A model generated the notes under the pieces. It ran no database searches. It was given only the letters and a program-made list of their open reading frames with translations, and was not told the origin of the DNA. Below are positions 21,861 to 33,426 of a stretch of 64,000 nt of DNA, in pieces. The position numbers and the translations under genes are program-made. Source of the DNA: Bufo bufo. Lineage: Eukaryota > Chordata > Amphibia > Anura > Bufonidae. The stretch covers positions 115,089,295-115,153,294 of the forward strand of contig NC_053397.1 of assembly GCF_905171765.1 (NCBI RefSeq). Direction: 5' to 3'. Each line of letters opens with the position of its first letter. Within the stretch, counting starts at the first letter, position 1.

Positions 21861-22647
21861 GTCTTCGCTGTTAGCAGCAAAACTTGTTTTTATATAATGC
21901 CTATTTTCGTTAACCTCTCTTGTATGAGCTTTAGTCAGATCCTTCATGATCGATGTATCTTGGGTTACACTTTTTTTGAAATCCTCCTATCTGACATATG
22001 AATCTTTGTGTGATGCTGACTTCTCATGCTTTAAAATTCCCTTTCCACTTTCAAGTGCATTTTTCCAGTTCGTGTACCCTATGTTTACAAATAGTACTTT
22101 TTTCACATGCCCATGGAGATACTTTGAGGTAGAAAAAAAACGGCATGAGAAACAGTACGCTGCATCCTGGGAAATAGAATACTCCAGCCATTCAAATGAT
22201 TTAAACCACTGTGGTCGGAATGACCTAAAGCGCTCTCCCATTTTTTTAGAGGGATATTTTTTTTAACACAGGCTGTCGTGGCCCTTCTGTGGTGCATTGG
22301 CTGATATCATCTGGTCCTTGCTCCTTTGTTTTTTCACTGGTGGTAGCAGATGTTTCTTCTCTTTGTGGCAGTACGGCTTCACTCAAAACCTCTTCATAAG
22401 CACTGTGCTGGATATTGCTTTGTGAGGAGTTGCTTCCTTCTTCAATCTGGAATGAAGGTTCTTCTTCATCATCATCATCATCTATTTTTTCAGCAGTGTC
22501 GCACTCATATTCAACGTCATCCTCAAGCTCTTCACATTCCTCAAACAAAGAAGAAGGACCAGGCTGACTTTTTTCTTGTTGTTGCTGCTGCTCTTCAGCC
22601 TTCTTGGCCTTAACATTTAATACTGAATAAAATGAACGGATGTCCAT
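21861..22647 (-). pseudogene. hAT transposase, N-terminal side (TTF-type zinc finger)
   Basis: The start codon at 22647 opens MDIRSFYSVLNVKAKKAEEQ, with a Q run and an acidic region (DDDDDEEE), then reads to about 22246. After a frame break near 22240 comes RSFRPQWFKSFEWLEYS and AAYCFSCRFF, a TTF-type zinc finger. The coding trace continues through 21861 (RHYIKTSF) and joins the catalytic half at 16309 across the gypsy insertion. The acidic N-terminus plus TTF finger plus DUF4371-type core is the usual order in these hAT proteins. At least two frameshifts make it inactive. Confidence 0.82.
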
Positions 22648-23490
22648 TTTAAACTAATGAGTTAAATCTAAGAATTAAAAAAAAATATATAAGCATGTTC
22701 TTATGGGACCCTTAACCAGAGTGAGCTCACACGAGTATATAGAAATTTTGTGCCTACTTATTTACCTCTTTATTCTAAACAAATGTTTTCAACAATGGAC
22801 AAATCTTGTATATACATACCGCTAAATACTACACATCTACCATGCCTATAGGAGACTCAGTCAGGTGTTTTTTTATTTTATTTAAACTATTCACCTTTCA
22901 GGATGAGTAATGTTATATTTGGATAGTTCCGACAATTCTGCATGCGGTCATACCACATATTTTTTGGAAAATGGGGAGTTAGTAATTTTTTTTTTGGGAG
23001 GGGTTTAATTAAATATTTAAAACAAATAAATTTGTCCACATAGCGAGCTTGCATGAGGAATCATTTAATTGCTCATACAAATCAATGCAGTACATATGTA
23101 CTGCACTGATCAAGGAGATATGCGCTCAATCAATATCAGAGTCCGAGCAGCTATATAGGCCTAACAAAGGCCTCTGACTGCCATAACAACAGATCTGCTG
23201 CCTGCAATCGCATCGTAGGCAATAGATCGCAACCATTGCACCACCAATAACATGAAAAAAAAAGGCATTTTAAATGCCTCTGTCAGTATTGACAGCAGCA
23301 TCTAAATGGTTAATAGCCAACAGCAGGGATTGCTCTGCTCCGGGTATTAACAACAGCCCTCTGCTGTTGAAAACAGCCAGGTGCCGCTGGGTATGGAGCG
23401 GACTCAAGTCCCAAGCCCTCTCCATACTCTCTTAAGGGCCACATGATGTGTATTTACATCATGGGTCGTTAAGGGGTCAAAACAATATAT
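22648..23490. other. 5' region of hAT element, no gene seen
   Basis: No coding capacity. The sequence is partly AT-rich, with a stretch of short inverted words near 23150-23460 that looks like an old MITE (for example ACATGATGTGTATTTACATCAT). Nothing more can be assigned. Confidence 0.45.
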
Positions 23491-24004
23491 TTAAAAGGGA
23501 GTCTTTCACCTAATCTGAGCATTTTAGACCGCTCAGATCAGGTTATAGACTCTTTGACCCTCATTACAATCATACCTTTCTCTTGTGTGTCCCTCGTCCA
23601 GATAATGAAAATAACACACCTCCAGCCGACGGACGTCACGAGCAGCACCAGAGGACGGCGGGCTGGGAGCTGGCCCGCACCTGCACACTGCTCTGCCCAT
23701 TATGGGGAGAGGAACAGCTTTTCATATTGCGCATGCGCCGGCCAACTAAAGACAGCCGGCCGGCGCATGCGCAATATGAAAGGATGTTCCGCCGGCTGGA
23801 GGTGTGTTTTTCTGGGCACATCGCCCAGTAACGCCGCCCCTGGGCACCTTCAGAAGATCATTTGCATAAGTTTAATAAGTGTTATTTTCATTATCTGGAC
23901 GAGGGACACAGAAGAGAAAGGTACGATTGTAATGAGGGTCAAAGAGTCTATAACCTGATCTGAGCGGTCTAAAATGCTCAGATTAGGTGAAAGACTCCCT
24001 TTAA
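23491..24004. mobile_element. Palindromic TTAA MITE
   Basis: TTAA at 23491-23494 and 24001-24004 flanks ends reading AAGGGAGTCTTTCACC and GGTGAAAGACTCCCTT. The two halves are inverted copies over nearly the whole length (GACCGCTCAGATCAGG against CCTGATCTGAGCGGTC), with a GC-rich centre containing two nested inverted copies of CATATTGCGCATGCGCC. TTAA targets suit Kolobok or piggyBac mobilisation. Confidence 0.88.
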
Positions 24005-25068
24005 CAAAAATAGAGGCACAAAGGAAATGGTGGAAAATTGTGTGCAAATATTACTCCTAAATAACTGCAGTGTAAGGAATATCTTCAGTTTTATACATAC
24101 CTTTGCAGTCTTCCCTTCTTTTCTGCAGGGGGGCATCAAGCTCTCATGGGCTCGCCACCCTGAAGCTGAGCCTCACCCACTGCCCTTTCACGATACAAGA
24201 GTTCATGTCACAGGGTTTTATATTGTGTTCTTAGGACCTTCAGCATTGATAAAAAAATAAAAAAATAAAAAGTAAATAATATATATATACATTTGAATAG
24301 CGTATCCCTGTTTACAGTAGAAGAGCAGGGGTTCCTGTCAAAATGATAGAATAACATTAAAGTGCAGAAACTTCTAAGTGCAAAAGGTGCGCCAACTCTA
24401 GCTGGGCCTGTGGCCATCAGCACTGCAGTATAGTATAACTGTCATGATATTATGACAGGTCGCCTGTGAGATCCACTGGCTTCTTGTTGCCATGGCAACC
24501 AGCCAGGTTCTGCCACCGATCTCGAGGTGCAGTGAGAATGCAGGACGTATGCATACGTCCAGTTGTGTGAACATTGCAGCTGCAAGGACATATGCATACG
24601 TCCTGAAGCGGGAAGGGAAAAACCCTTTAACACCCTCTCATTAAGTTATATATATCCACAGTATATGGGATACCAAGCAAATAGGTGGGAATCTGACTGC
24701 TGGAACCCCTGCCGATCCTAAGAATGTAGACATGCATAGGGAATGGATGGAGTGGTGGACACGCAGGTGCAGTCCCCACTATTCACTCCAGGCACAATTA
24801 TGTCCCATTCTCAGGATTGGTGGGGGCCACAGTGGTTAGACTTCCATCTGCTGCTTTAGCTTATAGAGCAGTGGTCTCCAAACTGTGGAGCGCCAGATAT
24901 TGCAAAACTACAACTCCCAGCATGCCTGGAGTGGACAGCCAACGGGAGTTGTAGTTTACTGAGGGCAGTGATGCGGCTGAATTCAGGAAAGCGCCCGCAG
25001 CTGCTGGCCAAGTGCATGTGCCCGAAGCTCCTAGCATTAAGTAATTCTGAGAGCATCAGATCATTAGG
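24005..25068. other. Non-coding stretch with a hAT-type MITE fragment
   Basis: No gene. At about 24870-24970 is the widespread non-autonomous sequence CAGTGGTCTCCAAACTG, with ACTACAACTCCCAGCATGCC and its inverse GGGAGTTGTAGT, probably a hAT-type MITE. Near 24540-24605 the word GCATACGTCC appears in both orientations. The rest is unassigned. Confidence 0.45.
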
Positions 25069-25343
25069 ATCTGTGGGTCACACACTTATGGAGGGGGATC
25101 TGTGGGTCACACACTTATGGAGGGGGATCTGTGGGTCACACACTTATGGAGGGGGATCTGTGGGTCACACACTTATGGAGGAGGATCTGTGGGTCACACA
25201 CTTATGGAGGGGGATCTGTGGGTCACACACTTATGGAGGGGGATCTGTGGGTCACACACTTATGGAGGGGGATCTGTGGGTCACACACTTATGGAGGGGG
25301 ATCTGTGGGTCACACACTTATGGAGGGGGATCTGTGGGTGACA
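25069..25343. repeat. 29-bp minisatellite
   Basis: Roughly 9.5 nearly identical copies of a 29-bp unit, GGATCTGTGGGTCACACAC plus TTATGGAGGG, with one G-to-A variant copy (GGAGGA near 25180). Since 29 is not a multiple of 3 and the unit lacks stops, all three plus-strand frames stay open; the resulting peptide repeats are artefacts. Confidence 0.96.
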
Positions 25344-25925
25344 CACCGTTTATAGCATCTTATGCGATATGTGTCATCCACAGATCCACCCCATATCAGT
25401 GTCATACCGGGATCCCTCTCCCTATAAGGCCCCATTCACACATCCAAAATTTGCATAACGGAATAGCGGACCCATTCATTTCTATAGGGCAACACGACGT
25501 GCTGGCGGATACGGAAATGCGGACACGCACTTCCGGGTCCGCAATTCCGTTCCCAAAAAAAAAAAAGGACCCGCACATTGCCGCTGTTACGGATATCTGA
25601 ATGGAGCCTAACAGTGTCAGCCACAGAGTAGCACAGATCTACCCCCCCATAATCGTGTCATCTACAGATCTCCCTCCCTATAACAGTGTCATCTACAGAT
25701 TTCCCCCCCCCCCCTAACAGTGTCATGAAATCCACAGACCCCCGAACCCCATCCCTATAACACTACAAGAGTATCATCCACAGATCCCTCCCCCCTATAA
25801 CAGTGTAATGACTCATGACATCCACAGACCACAGATCACCCTCCCACCGCTCCCATTTAAACATGATTTCTCTAAACGGTAAAGTAGTACGCACTGTAAA
25901 CATCCAGGCTGCACTGACATTAACT
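25344..25925. repeat. Degenerate repeats of CCACAGATC / ATAACAGTGTCAT words
   Basis: Irregular tandem copies of phrases such as TCATCCACAGATC and CCCTATAACAGTGTCAT surround a probable MITE (about 25425-25610) with CCCATTCACAC near one end and ATGGAGCCT near the other. No coding capacity. The phrases resemble an older, diverged relative of the neighbouring 29-bp unit. Confidence 0.5.
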
Positions 25926-26388
25926 TTAAATGGGTTCTGCACTTTCATTTAACTGATGATGATCTATACTCTGATAGATTATCAGCTTCTGATCGGCGGG
26001 GGTCAGACACCCGGCACCCCCGCCGATCAGCTGTTTGAGAAGGAACCTGCGCTCCAGGCCCAGCAGCACTGCGGACTTCTCACTGTTTACCGCCAGCCCA
26101 CTGACATCACGACTAGTATCAACTAGCCTGAGCGCGGCTAAGCTCTGTTCACTTGAATGGAGCTTAGCCGCACCCATGCTAGTTGATACTAGTCGTAACT
26201 CGTGACATCACTGGGCCGGTAAACAGTGAGAACGCTGCGGCGCTACTGGAGCGCCCCACCGGTGCCTTCTCAATCAGCTGATCGGCGATTCGGCGGGGGT
26301 CCCGGGGGTCGGACCCCTGCCGATCAGATGCTGATGATCTATCCAGAGAACAGATCATCAGTTAAATGAAAGTGCAGAACCCCTTTAA
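25926..26388. mobile_element. Palindromic TTAA MITE
   Basis: TTAA at 25926-25929 and 26385-26388 encloses ends ATGGGTTCTGCACTTTCATT and AATGAAAGTGCAGAACCCCT. The internal arms are inverted copies (GATCGGCGGGGGTC against GGGGGTCGGACCCCTGCCGATC), meeting near 26155 around AACTAGCATGGGTGCG. No coding capacity. Confidence 0.87.
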
Positions 26389-27120
26389 CTTTTAAATCAG
26401 GAAGATTCAGGGAATCGGGGCAGCCGCCAGCCAGCTCTCCTCTCAGACTCAGTCAGATCTAATTTGTCTAGAGTTAGAAATATAGAAAGAGACTTAGTCC
26501 ACTAAGTCACTAGTAATTTGTACCTTATTATTAAGTTAACCCCTGACTCTGTGTCGTCCTGCTACACTCCTTCACCTGTTCACCACTAGGTCTCTCTGGT
26601 CTGGTCTGGTTCAGTCCAGTCTGTTAGGGTAGGGGGCCACGCCGACGCCACACTGTCTCCTCTGTCCTCTGTCTCTAGTCTGGGCCTGGCTGGCTTAAGC
26701 AGGTCAGACTACAGGCAGTGGGCGGGGCTTCTCACGGTGATGTCACACGCCGGAGGAGGAGCAGGAGCGCAGCCCACACTGCTGCCAGACGGCGGGGCGA
26801 CGCCAGTAATGAATTAATCTAATCACTCAGCGCACTCACACAGTCAGCAGCTGAGCGGTGCCTGAGGCTCTGAGCTAGTCTCGACTAGCGGCAAGCTGAG
26901 CTGATGAGATGATTCAACTCGTCAGATCCTGGGGGCGGTGCTGAGGATGCGGCGAGAGTCAGTGAGAGACTAAATGAAGATGTTGCGCTTGTCCGGTTAC
27001 GGTACAAACACAGTCAGTGACTGCACAGCAGCGCAGCAGGCACCGGCACGACGCAGCAGCATATGTCACTCACACAACAGACAGAGACAACTAGTAGTAC
27101 TAAAATGAATGGGGGCATTT
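26389..27120. other. Non-coding GC-rich stretch
   Basis: No gene seen. Short local repeats of CTCTGGTCTGGTCTGG and CAGTCAG words are present. It probably belongs to the 5' untranslated part of the minus-strand hAT element. Confidence 0.4.
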
Positions 27121-27204
27121 TAGTTGGGGGGGCACATGGGGGGGCACAGCTTGATGTAGGGGGGGGCCTTGGCCCCCTCTGGCCCCCCCCTGGCGACACC
27201 ACTG
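27121..27204 (-). repeat. Probable 5' terminus of the hAT element
   Basis: On the minus strand the sequence begins CAGTGGTGTCGCCAGGGG, followed by alternating G- and C-runs. A CAGTGG-type start with a GC-rich subterminal stretch suits DUF4371-class hAT elements. Immediately outside (27205) a Penelope-like reading frame starts, so this is a boundary. The expected 8-bp target duplication (GGTCTCCC at 27205-27212) would have its partner left of the window. Confidence 0.5.
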
Positions 27205-28698
27205 GGTCTCCCCCCAATTTTTGATAGGTCTCCCCATCTGAGAGTTGTCAGAGACATTCCCTATTATAATTAATTGTGTCCATCACCACTACCGCACCTC
27301 CCTTATCCGCGGGGCGTATAGTGATGGAGTGTTTTTTTTGTAGTTGTTTCAATGCCTCAAACTCTCCTCTGGTAAGATTGTTTGTGGCTCTTGGTCTAGC
27401 CTTTAATTTGCAGATATCTTCCTCTACACACTTCTGAAAGGCTCCTATTTCTTTACTGATTTCACTCCTTGGAAACATATTTGATTTATTTTTTAGGAGG
27501 TTTTTGTTAGGGTTTTTTGTCTTTTTTACGGTTTTTTCAACTATCACTTTCTCATTCCTCACAATTGGATTTTTGATAAAATATTTTTTGAGGCAGATAT
27601 TCCATATTAGTTTTTGTACTCCTATATATGTAGAGAATGTATCCATCTTATTGGTGGGGGCAAACTTCAGACCTTTCTCTAACAGATTATTTTGGGTTTT
27701 AGTCAGGGTGGTTGAACTTAAATTAATTATTGCGCTGAGATCCGTTGCTAGTGATGTCTTTTGTGATATGTGTCTCTTCCTCTTACTTCGTCTTTTCTTT
27801 CTGACCCTCCTCTGTGTCTTGAGTGTTGGTATCTTACTTGTTCTATGTGGTTCATCTTTTGGGGTGCATGGTGATCCTGTCTCTGTGATATGTGATGTTG
27901 TCCCTTCCCTGTGTTCTGATATTGATATGTGCTCTTGGGTCTTAAATTGTAGTGATGTGTCGGTGATTCTAAACTGTGATTGGGAGGTGTCCTTTCTCTG
28001 TGTCGTAATCGTGCTCTGTGATGTGCTGGGGTATGATCTAAAAAATGCCGATCAGACAGCTCCTCATATCTGTTTGTCACAGAGATTGAGTAGCTGTCTG
28101 ATAAGCCCTGCCGATCCCTATCCCCTTCCTTTTTCTTCCCTTTTGAAATCTCATTCTGTGATAAGGGAATTTGTTCCCCAAATCTTTCACCCTGGTGATT
28201 TCTCTGTGTATTCTGGTGTTTTTTAGTTTTTTTATTAATGATCTCACTCTCAATTTTATCTAATCCACTACAGAGTCTTTGTTGCCACATTTGAAATTCT
28301 CTATTTCTAGAGAATTTTTCAAGGTGGTCTTTTAATTTTCCAATTTTTTGATTCAGCACTTCCAATAGTGCTGTTCGCCTTTTTATTATGAGTTGCATGA
28401 GTGAAATGGAACAGGAGAATAGTAATCCATTCCATTCCCCCTCAAACTCCTCATCCAGGAGATCTTGTGCTGGGGTTTTGTTCAAGATTAACCCATTAGG
28501 AATTTTACCATGCTCTATATACTGCTGTAGGGACCTTATCTCCCAATACTGTCTGAGTTGTTTCTGTAGTAGTCCCTCTAATTCTCTAAAGACATCTGCC
28601 ATAGCTTTATCGCTACTAAAAACATAATCCTGCATATCATCAAATTTTAAATTTTCTGCATTCGCTTTTTTACTTTCAATGTGGTGCCAAATGTCCAT
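27205..28698 (-). pseudogene. Penelope-like element 1, N-terminal part
   Basis: Reading down from ATG 28698: MDIWHHIESKKANAENLKFD, a long charged region with WEIRSLQQYIEHGKIPNGL and LCSGLDKIESEIINKK, then a His/Arg-rich linker to about 27750. After a frame break comes IGVQKLIWNICLKKYF, RSEISKEIGAFQKCVEEDI and TIRPADKGGAVVVMD, the conserved lead-in to the PLE reverse transcriptase. A TGA interrupts near 27258, and homology (QLSDG, TYQKLGGDP) stops at 27205 where the hAT element begins. The RT core and nuclease are missing here; they would lie beyond the hAT insertion, left of the window. Confidence 0.85.
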
Positions 28699-28865
28699 AA
28701 TCTACTGTGAAGGAGCTCACACACAGGGGTGAATAGTGCGTACAAAAGATAGTGGTAGGTTGTGGTGGCTCACTAGCAAGTAGTTAGGTATGGTGCTGCA
28801 AGCTCATATAGAGGGAATCACCCCACCCTCTCTTAAAAGGCAAATGTAGTAATAGGAAAATGAGC
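28699..28865 (-). other. 5' leader of Penelope-like element 1
   Basis: Non-coding sequence between the PLE start codon and the border of the large palindrome. It contains no recognisable gene and is probably the 5' untranslated region. Confidence 0.5.
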
Positions 28866-29078
28866 GAGCACTCATACACTTGGCAACCAGATTGACATAT
28901 GCAGAAAATATTTATTAAATCCCCATAAAATACAAGTAATAAAATTTAAAAGAACAATGTAGCAATAATATACAACATTACAGTCACATATGTTGTGGTA
29001 GATATGATGATCGATACTACAGTCGTGGCCAAAGGTTTTGAGAATTAGATAAATATTGGAAATTGGAAAAGTTGCTGC

Positions 29079-29952
29079 TTAAAGGGATTCTGTCACCAGG
29101 TTTCACCCCCTCCAGATAAAAATATGGTTATGTTCAGGGAGCTTTAACCATTCCTAATGTGGTCTTATAAATGTAATCTGTAGGCTCATTTTGCTAAAAA
29201 TACGCTATTACTAACCTGTCAATCAACAGAATAAGGTGCCCAAGGGGATGTAACTGGCTCCAAGCTGCCGCCCGCACCTGCTGCCGTTCGTGCCCAGCGC
29301 CGCCTCATAATCTTCTGTGACGCCTCCTGCTCTCCCTCCCCCCCCTCCTCCTCCTGCTGTAAGATTTCTGTGATGTCTCCTGCTCTCCCTCCCCCTCCTG
29401 TGACATCTCCTGCTCTCCCTCCCTCCCCCCTCCTCCTGCTGTGACGTCTCCTGCTCTCCCTCCCTCCCCCCTCCTCCTGCTGTAACATTGCGATGTTACA
29501 GCAGGAGGAGGGGGGAGGGAGGGAGGGAGAGCAGGAGACGTCACAGCAGGAGGAGGGGGGAGGGAGGGAGGGAGAGCAGGAGACGTCACAGCAGGAGGAG
29601 GGGGTTGGGAGGGAGAGCAGGAGACGTCACAGGAGGGGGAGGTAGAGCAGGAGACGTCACAGCAATCTTACAGCAGGAGGAGGAGGGGGGAGGGAGAGCA
29701 GGAGGCGTCACAGAAGATTATGAGGCGGCACTGGGCACGAACGGCAGCAGGTGCGGGCGGCAGCTTGGAGCCATTTACATCCCCTTGGGCACCTTATTCT
29801 GTTGATTGACAGGTTAGTAATAGCGTTTTTTTTTTAGCAAAATGAGCCTACAGATTACATTTATAAGACCACATTAGGAATGGTTAAAGCTCCCTGAACA
29901 TAACCATATTTTTATCTGGAGGGGGTGAAACCTGGTGACAGAATCCCTTTAA
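29079..29952. mobile_element. Palindromic TTAA MITE with GA/CT-rich core
   Basis: TTAA at 29079-29082 and 29949-29952; ends AGGGATTCTGTCACC and GGTGACAGAATCCCT. The two halves are inverted copies meeting near 29490 (CAGCAGG/CCTGCTG around AACATCGCAATGTT). Each half contains short tandem repeats of CTCCTGCTCTCCCTCC plus a CTGTGACGTC-like linker. Open frames there are products of the purine/pyrimidine skew. Confidence 0.9.
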
Positions 29953-30253
29953 GTTTTTATAATAGCAATTTTCATATACTCCAGAATGTTATGAAGAGTG
30001 ATCAGATGAATTGCATAGTCCTTCTTTGCCATGAAAATTAACTTAATCCAAAAAAACACTTTCCACTGCATTTCATTGCTGTCATTAAAGGACCTGCTGA
30101 GATCATTTCAGTAATCGTCTTGTTAACTCAGGTGAGAATGTTGACGAGCACAAGGCTGAAGATCATTATGTCAGGCTGATTGGGTTAAAATGGCAGACTT
30201 GACATGTTAAAAGGAGGGTGATGCTTGAAATCATTGTTCTTCCATTGTTAACC

Positions 30254-31271
30254 ATGGTGACCTGCAAAGAAATGCGTGCAGCCATCATTGCGTTGCATAA
30301 AAATGGCTTCACAGGCAAGGATATTGTGGCTACTAAGATTGCACCTCAATCAACAATTTATAGGATCATCAAGAACTTCAAGGAAAGAGGTTCAATTCTT
30401 GTTAAGAAGGCTTCAGGGCGTCCAAGAAAGTCCAGCAAGCGCCAGGATCGTCTCCTAAAGAGGATTCAGCTGCGGGATCGGAGTGCCACTAGTGCAGAGC
30501 TTACTCAGGAATGGCAGCAGGCAGGTGTGAGCGCATCTGCACGCACAGTGAGGCGAAGACTTTTGGAAGATGGCCTGGTGTCAAGAAGGGCAGCAAAGAA
30601 GCCACTTCTTTCCAAACAAAACATCAGGGACAGATTGATCTTCTGCATAAAGTATGGTGAATGGACTGCTGAGGACTGGGGCAAAGTCATATTCTCCGAT
30701 GAAGCCTCTTTCCGATTGTTTGGGGCATCTGGAAAAAGGCTTGTCCGGAGAAGAAAAGGTGAGCGCTACGAATCAGTCTTGTGTCATGCCAACAGTAAAG
30801 CATCCTGAGACCATTCATGTGTGGGGTTGCTTCTCATCCAAGGGAGTGGGCTCACACACAATTTTGCCCAAAAACACAGCCATGAATAAAGAATGGTACC
30901 AAAACACCCTCCAACAGCAACTTCTTCCAACAATCCAACAACAGTTTGGTGAAGAACAATGCATTTTCCAGCACGATGGAGCACCGTGCCATAAGGCAAA
31001 AGTGATAACTAAGTGGCTTGGGGACCAAAACGTTGACATTTTGGGTCCATGGCCTGGAAACTCCCCAGATCTTAATCCCATTGAGAACTTGTGGTCAATC
31101 CTCAAGAGGCGGGTGGACAAACAAAAACCCACTAATTCTGACAAACTCCAAGAAGTGATTATGAAAGAATGGGTTGCTATCAGTCAGGAATTGGCCCTAA
31201 GGTTGATTGAGAGCATGCCCAGTCGAATTGCAGAGGTCCTGAAAAAGAAGGGCCAACACTGCAAATACTGA
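30254..31271 (+). pseudogene. Tc1-like transposase, one frameshift
   Basis: From ATG 30254 (MVTCKEMRAAIIALHKNGFT) the frame includes an N-terminal helix-turn-helix, the GRPRKSS hook motif, a second helix-turn-helix (ARTVRRRLLEDGL) and the first Asp in VIFSDEASF. Near 30775 a frameshift moves the frame, which then gives CVMPTVKHPETIHVWGCF, QHDGAPCHK (second Asp) and NSPDLNPIENLW (Glu), ending KKGQHCKY at 31271. I count 35 residues between the second Asp and the Glu. All catalytic motifs survive, so this is a near-intact but inactive copy. Confidence 0.92.
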
Positions 31272-33426
31272 CTCTTTGCATAAATGTCATGTAATTGTCG
31301 ATAAAAAGCCTTTGGAACGTATGAAGTGAGTGTAATTATATTTCACTACATCACAGAAACAACTGAAACAAAGATCTAAAAGCAGTTTAGCAGCAAACTT
31401 TGTGAAAACTAATATTTGTGTAATTCTCAAAACTTTTGGCCACGACTGTATATTCAATAAAAATATATTCGATAGAAATAGAAAATTCAATGTTAAAATA
31501 TTCGATAGAATATTCGATACCACTCAATAGTGTCGATAAATTCAATAATATATATCACACCAAAAAACTTCAAGTATATGCTGTTATTTGGGAAAGAGGG
31601 GTATTATCTTCTAGCGCTCTATCCCAATTTGGGAAACTGAATGTCACTGAAAATGTTGTAGGTGTATTCACTGGGAGCGCAATATGTTCATAAGTGTCCA
31701 CAGGAATCCTGATAATGTGAAAAGTCTCTTATAGCATATCCTTTTAAGGTCGATATGAGCTTTGAATTGAAGAAAACTTTAAATCGATATTTGGCTTACC
31801 GTCTAGCGTCTGCTGTCTCCCTATTGCTTCAATGGAGCTTTAAATATTTGCCGGCTTATTTTCTTCTGTATGGCCATACAGTATTATCGGAGGCTTTTCA
31901 ATGCAGGTACATCACTTGTTTCACCATACGCGTTACGGGTAGATTCACTCTCCCTTTCTCAGTGGTCAAGTGTCTGCCTGCTCTGCCTCCATTTTTATCC
32001 ATTCCTTTAATTGCTTCCCAAATCTCGGACACCTGTTGTTCATGCTACTCCCAGATGGCCAGGGAATCTTCCCACATAATCAGGGGATAATTCTATACAG
32101 CCTTAATTTTATTTTATTTTTTTCCTCTTGCAGTTTCCATGCGTTTTTTAAGCGTTTTTTTGGGGACAGATGCGTTATTCAAATCCGAATAATTGTATCA
32201 AACTCTAGGATTCCTATGAAACTTTCAAGATTCCTCACATTTATTATTTATTGTTTTATATTCTTATATTGATATTTTAATCTTGAAAATTTGTTTAATA
32301 ATATTTTATTATAAAAAGTCATTTTATAAGTGTTAGCAATCAGATATCAAGTTTATATTTCACACAATGATATATCACACCAATGCATGAACAACAGGTG
32401 TCCGAGATTTGGGAAGCAATTAAAGGAATGGATAAAAATGGAGGCAGAGCAGGCAGACACTTGACCACTGAGGAAGGGAGAGTGAATCTACCCGTAACGC
32501 GTATGGTGAAACAAGTGATGTACCTGCATTGAAAAGCCTCCGATAATACTGTATGGCCATACAGAAGAAAATTTCTACAGTAAAGGATTAACTATTCTTA
32601 TCGTCGAAAGCTGCACCAAAGGAAATTGCGGAACAGAGTGGCAACTCCCGCGATCTTTGGAACTCCCGCGAAATTTAAACCAGCTTGCAGGTTTTTTTTT
32701 TTTTTGTTCATGGTAATGCAAACGGATCCGTTCTGAACGGATCTAAGCGTTTGCATTATAGGTGCGGATCCGTCTGTGCAGATACCAGACGGATCCGCAC
32801 CTAATGCAAGTGTGAAAGTAGCCTTAGCCGGCAAATATTTAAAGCTCCATTGAAGCAATATGGAGACAGCAGACGCTAGACGGTAAGCCAAATATCGATT
32901 TAAAGTTTTCCTCAATTCAAAGCTCATATCGACCTTAAAAGGATATGCTATAAGAGACTTTTCACATTATCAGGATTCCTGTGGACACTTTATGAACATA
33001 TTGCGCTCCCAGTGAATACACCTACAACATTTTCAGTGACATTCAGTTTCCCAAATTGGGATAGAGTGCTAGAAGATAATACTCCCTCTTTCCCAAATAA
33101 CAGCATATACTTGAAGTTTTTTGGTGTGATATATATTATTGAATTTATCGACACTATTGAGTAGTATCGAATATTCTATAGAATATTTTAACATTGAATT
33201 TTCTACCATTCAATTTATCGAATATTTCTATCGAATATATTTTTATTGAATATAGTATCGATAATATCTACCACAACATATGTGACTGTAATGTTGTATA
33301 TTATTGCTACATTGTTCTTATAAATTTTATTACTTGTATTTTATGGGGATTTAATAAATATTTTCTGCATATGTCAATCTGGTTGCCAAGTGTATGAATA
33401 TGTTGTATTTGTTTTGACTGTGCACT

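Larger units (their letters stand above)
29020..31448 (+). mobile_element. Tc1-like element (DD35E spacing) with nested MITE
   Basis: Ends are CAGTCGTGGCCAAAGG and its inverse CCTTTTGGCCACGACTG-like sequence, flanked by TA at 29018-29019 and 31449-31450. The empty site is visible in the opposite palindrome arm (about 33240-33265), confirming the insertion. It carries one transposase gene on the plus strand and a TTAA MITE at 29079-29952. Confidence 0.93.
28866..33397. repeat. Large palindrome of PLE 3'-end sequence
   Basis: The left arm (28866-29019 plus 31449 to about 32045) is the inverse of the right arm (about 32389-33397). For example CACTTGGCAACCAGATTGAC at 28876 matches GTCAATCTGGTTGCCAAGTG at 33375, and the GTATGGCCATACAG block occurs in both. 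A Tc1-like element (29020-31448) splits the left arm at a TA, and a short TTTCACACTTGC-type insertion (about 32690-32830) occurs only in the right arm. The arms resemble the 3'-terminal (pLTR) region of a PLE, head to head, including an ACGCGT motif in each arm. Confidence 0.85.

Noticed and set aside
24968..25600. Open frames in all three plus frames over the 29-bp repeat
   Set aside because: A stop-free 29-bp unit cycles through all frames; the peptides are artefacts.
27504..28226. 240-aa hydrophobic plus-strand frame resembling a membrane protein
   Set aside because: It is the antisense shadow of the Lys/Asp/Glu/His-rich Penelope-like N-terminal region; antisense of charged codons gives apparent Leu/Val/Phe runs.
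29219..29805. Arg/Gly/Glu-rich open frames in the MITE core
   Set aside because: They result from purine-skewed repeats inside a palindrome; mirrored frames exist on both strands.
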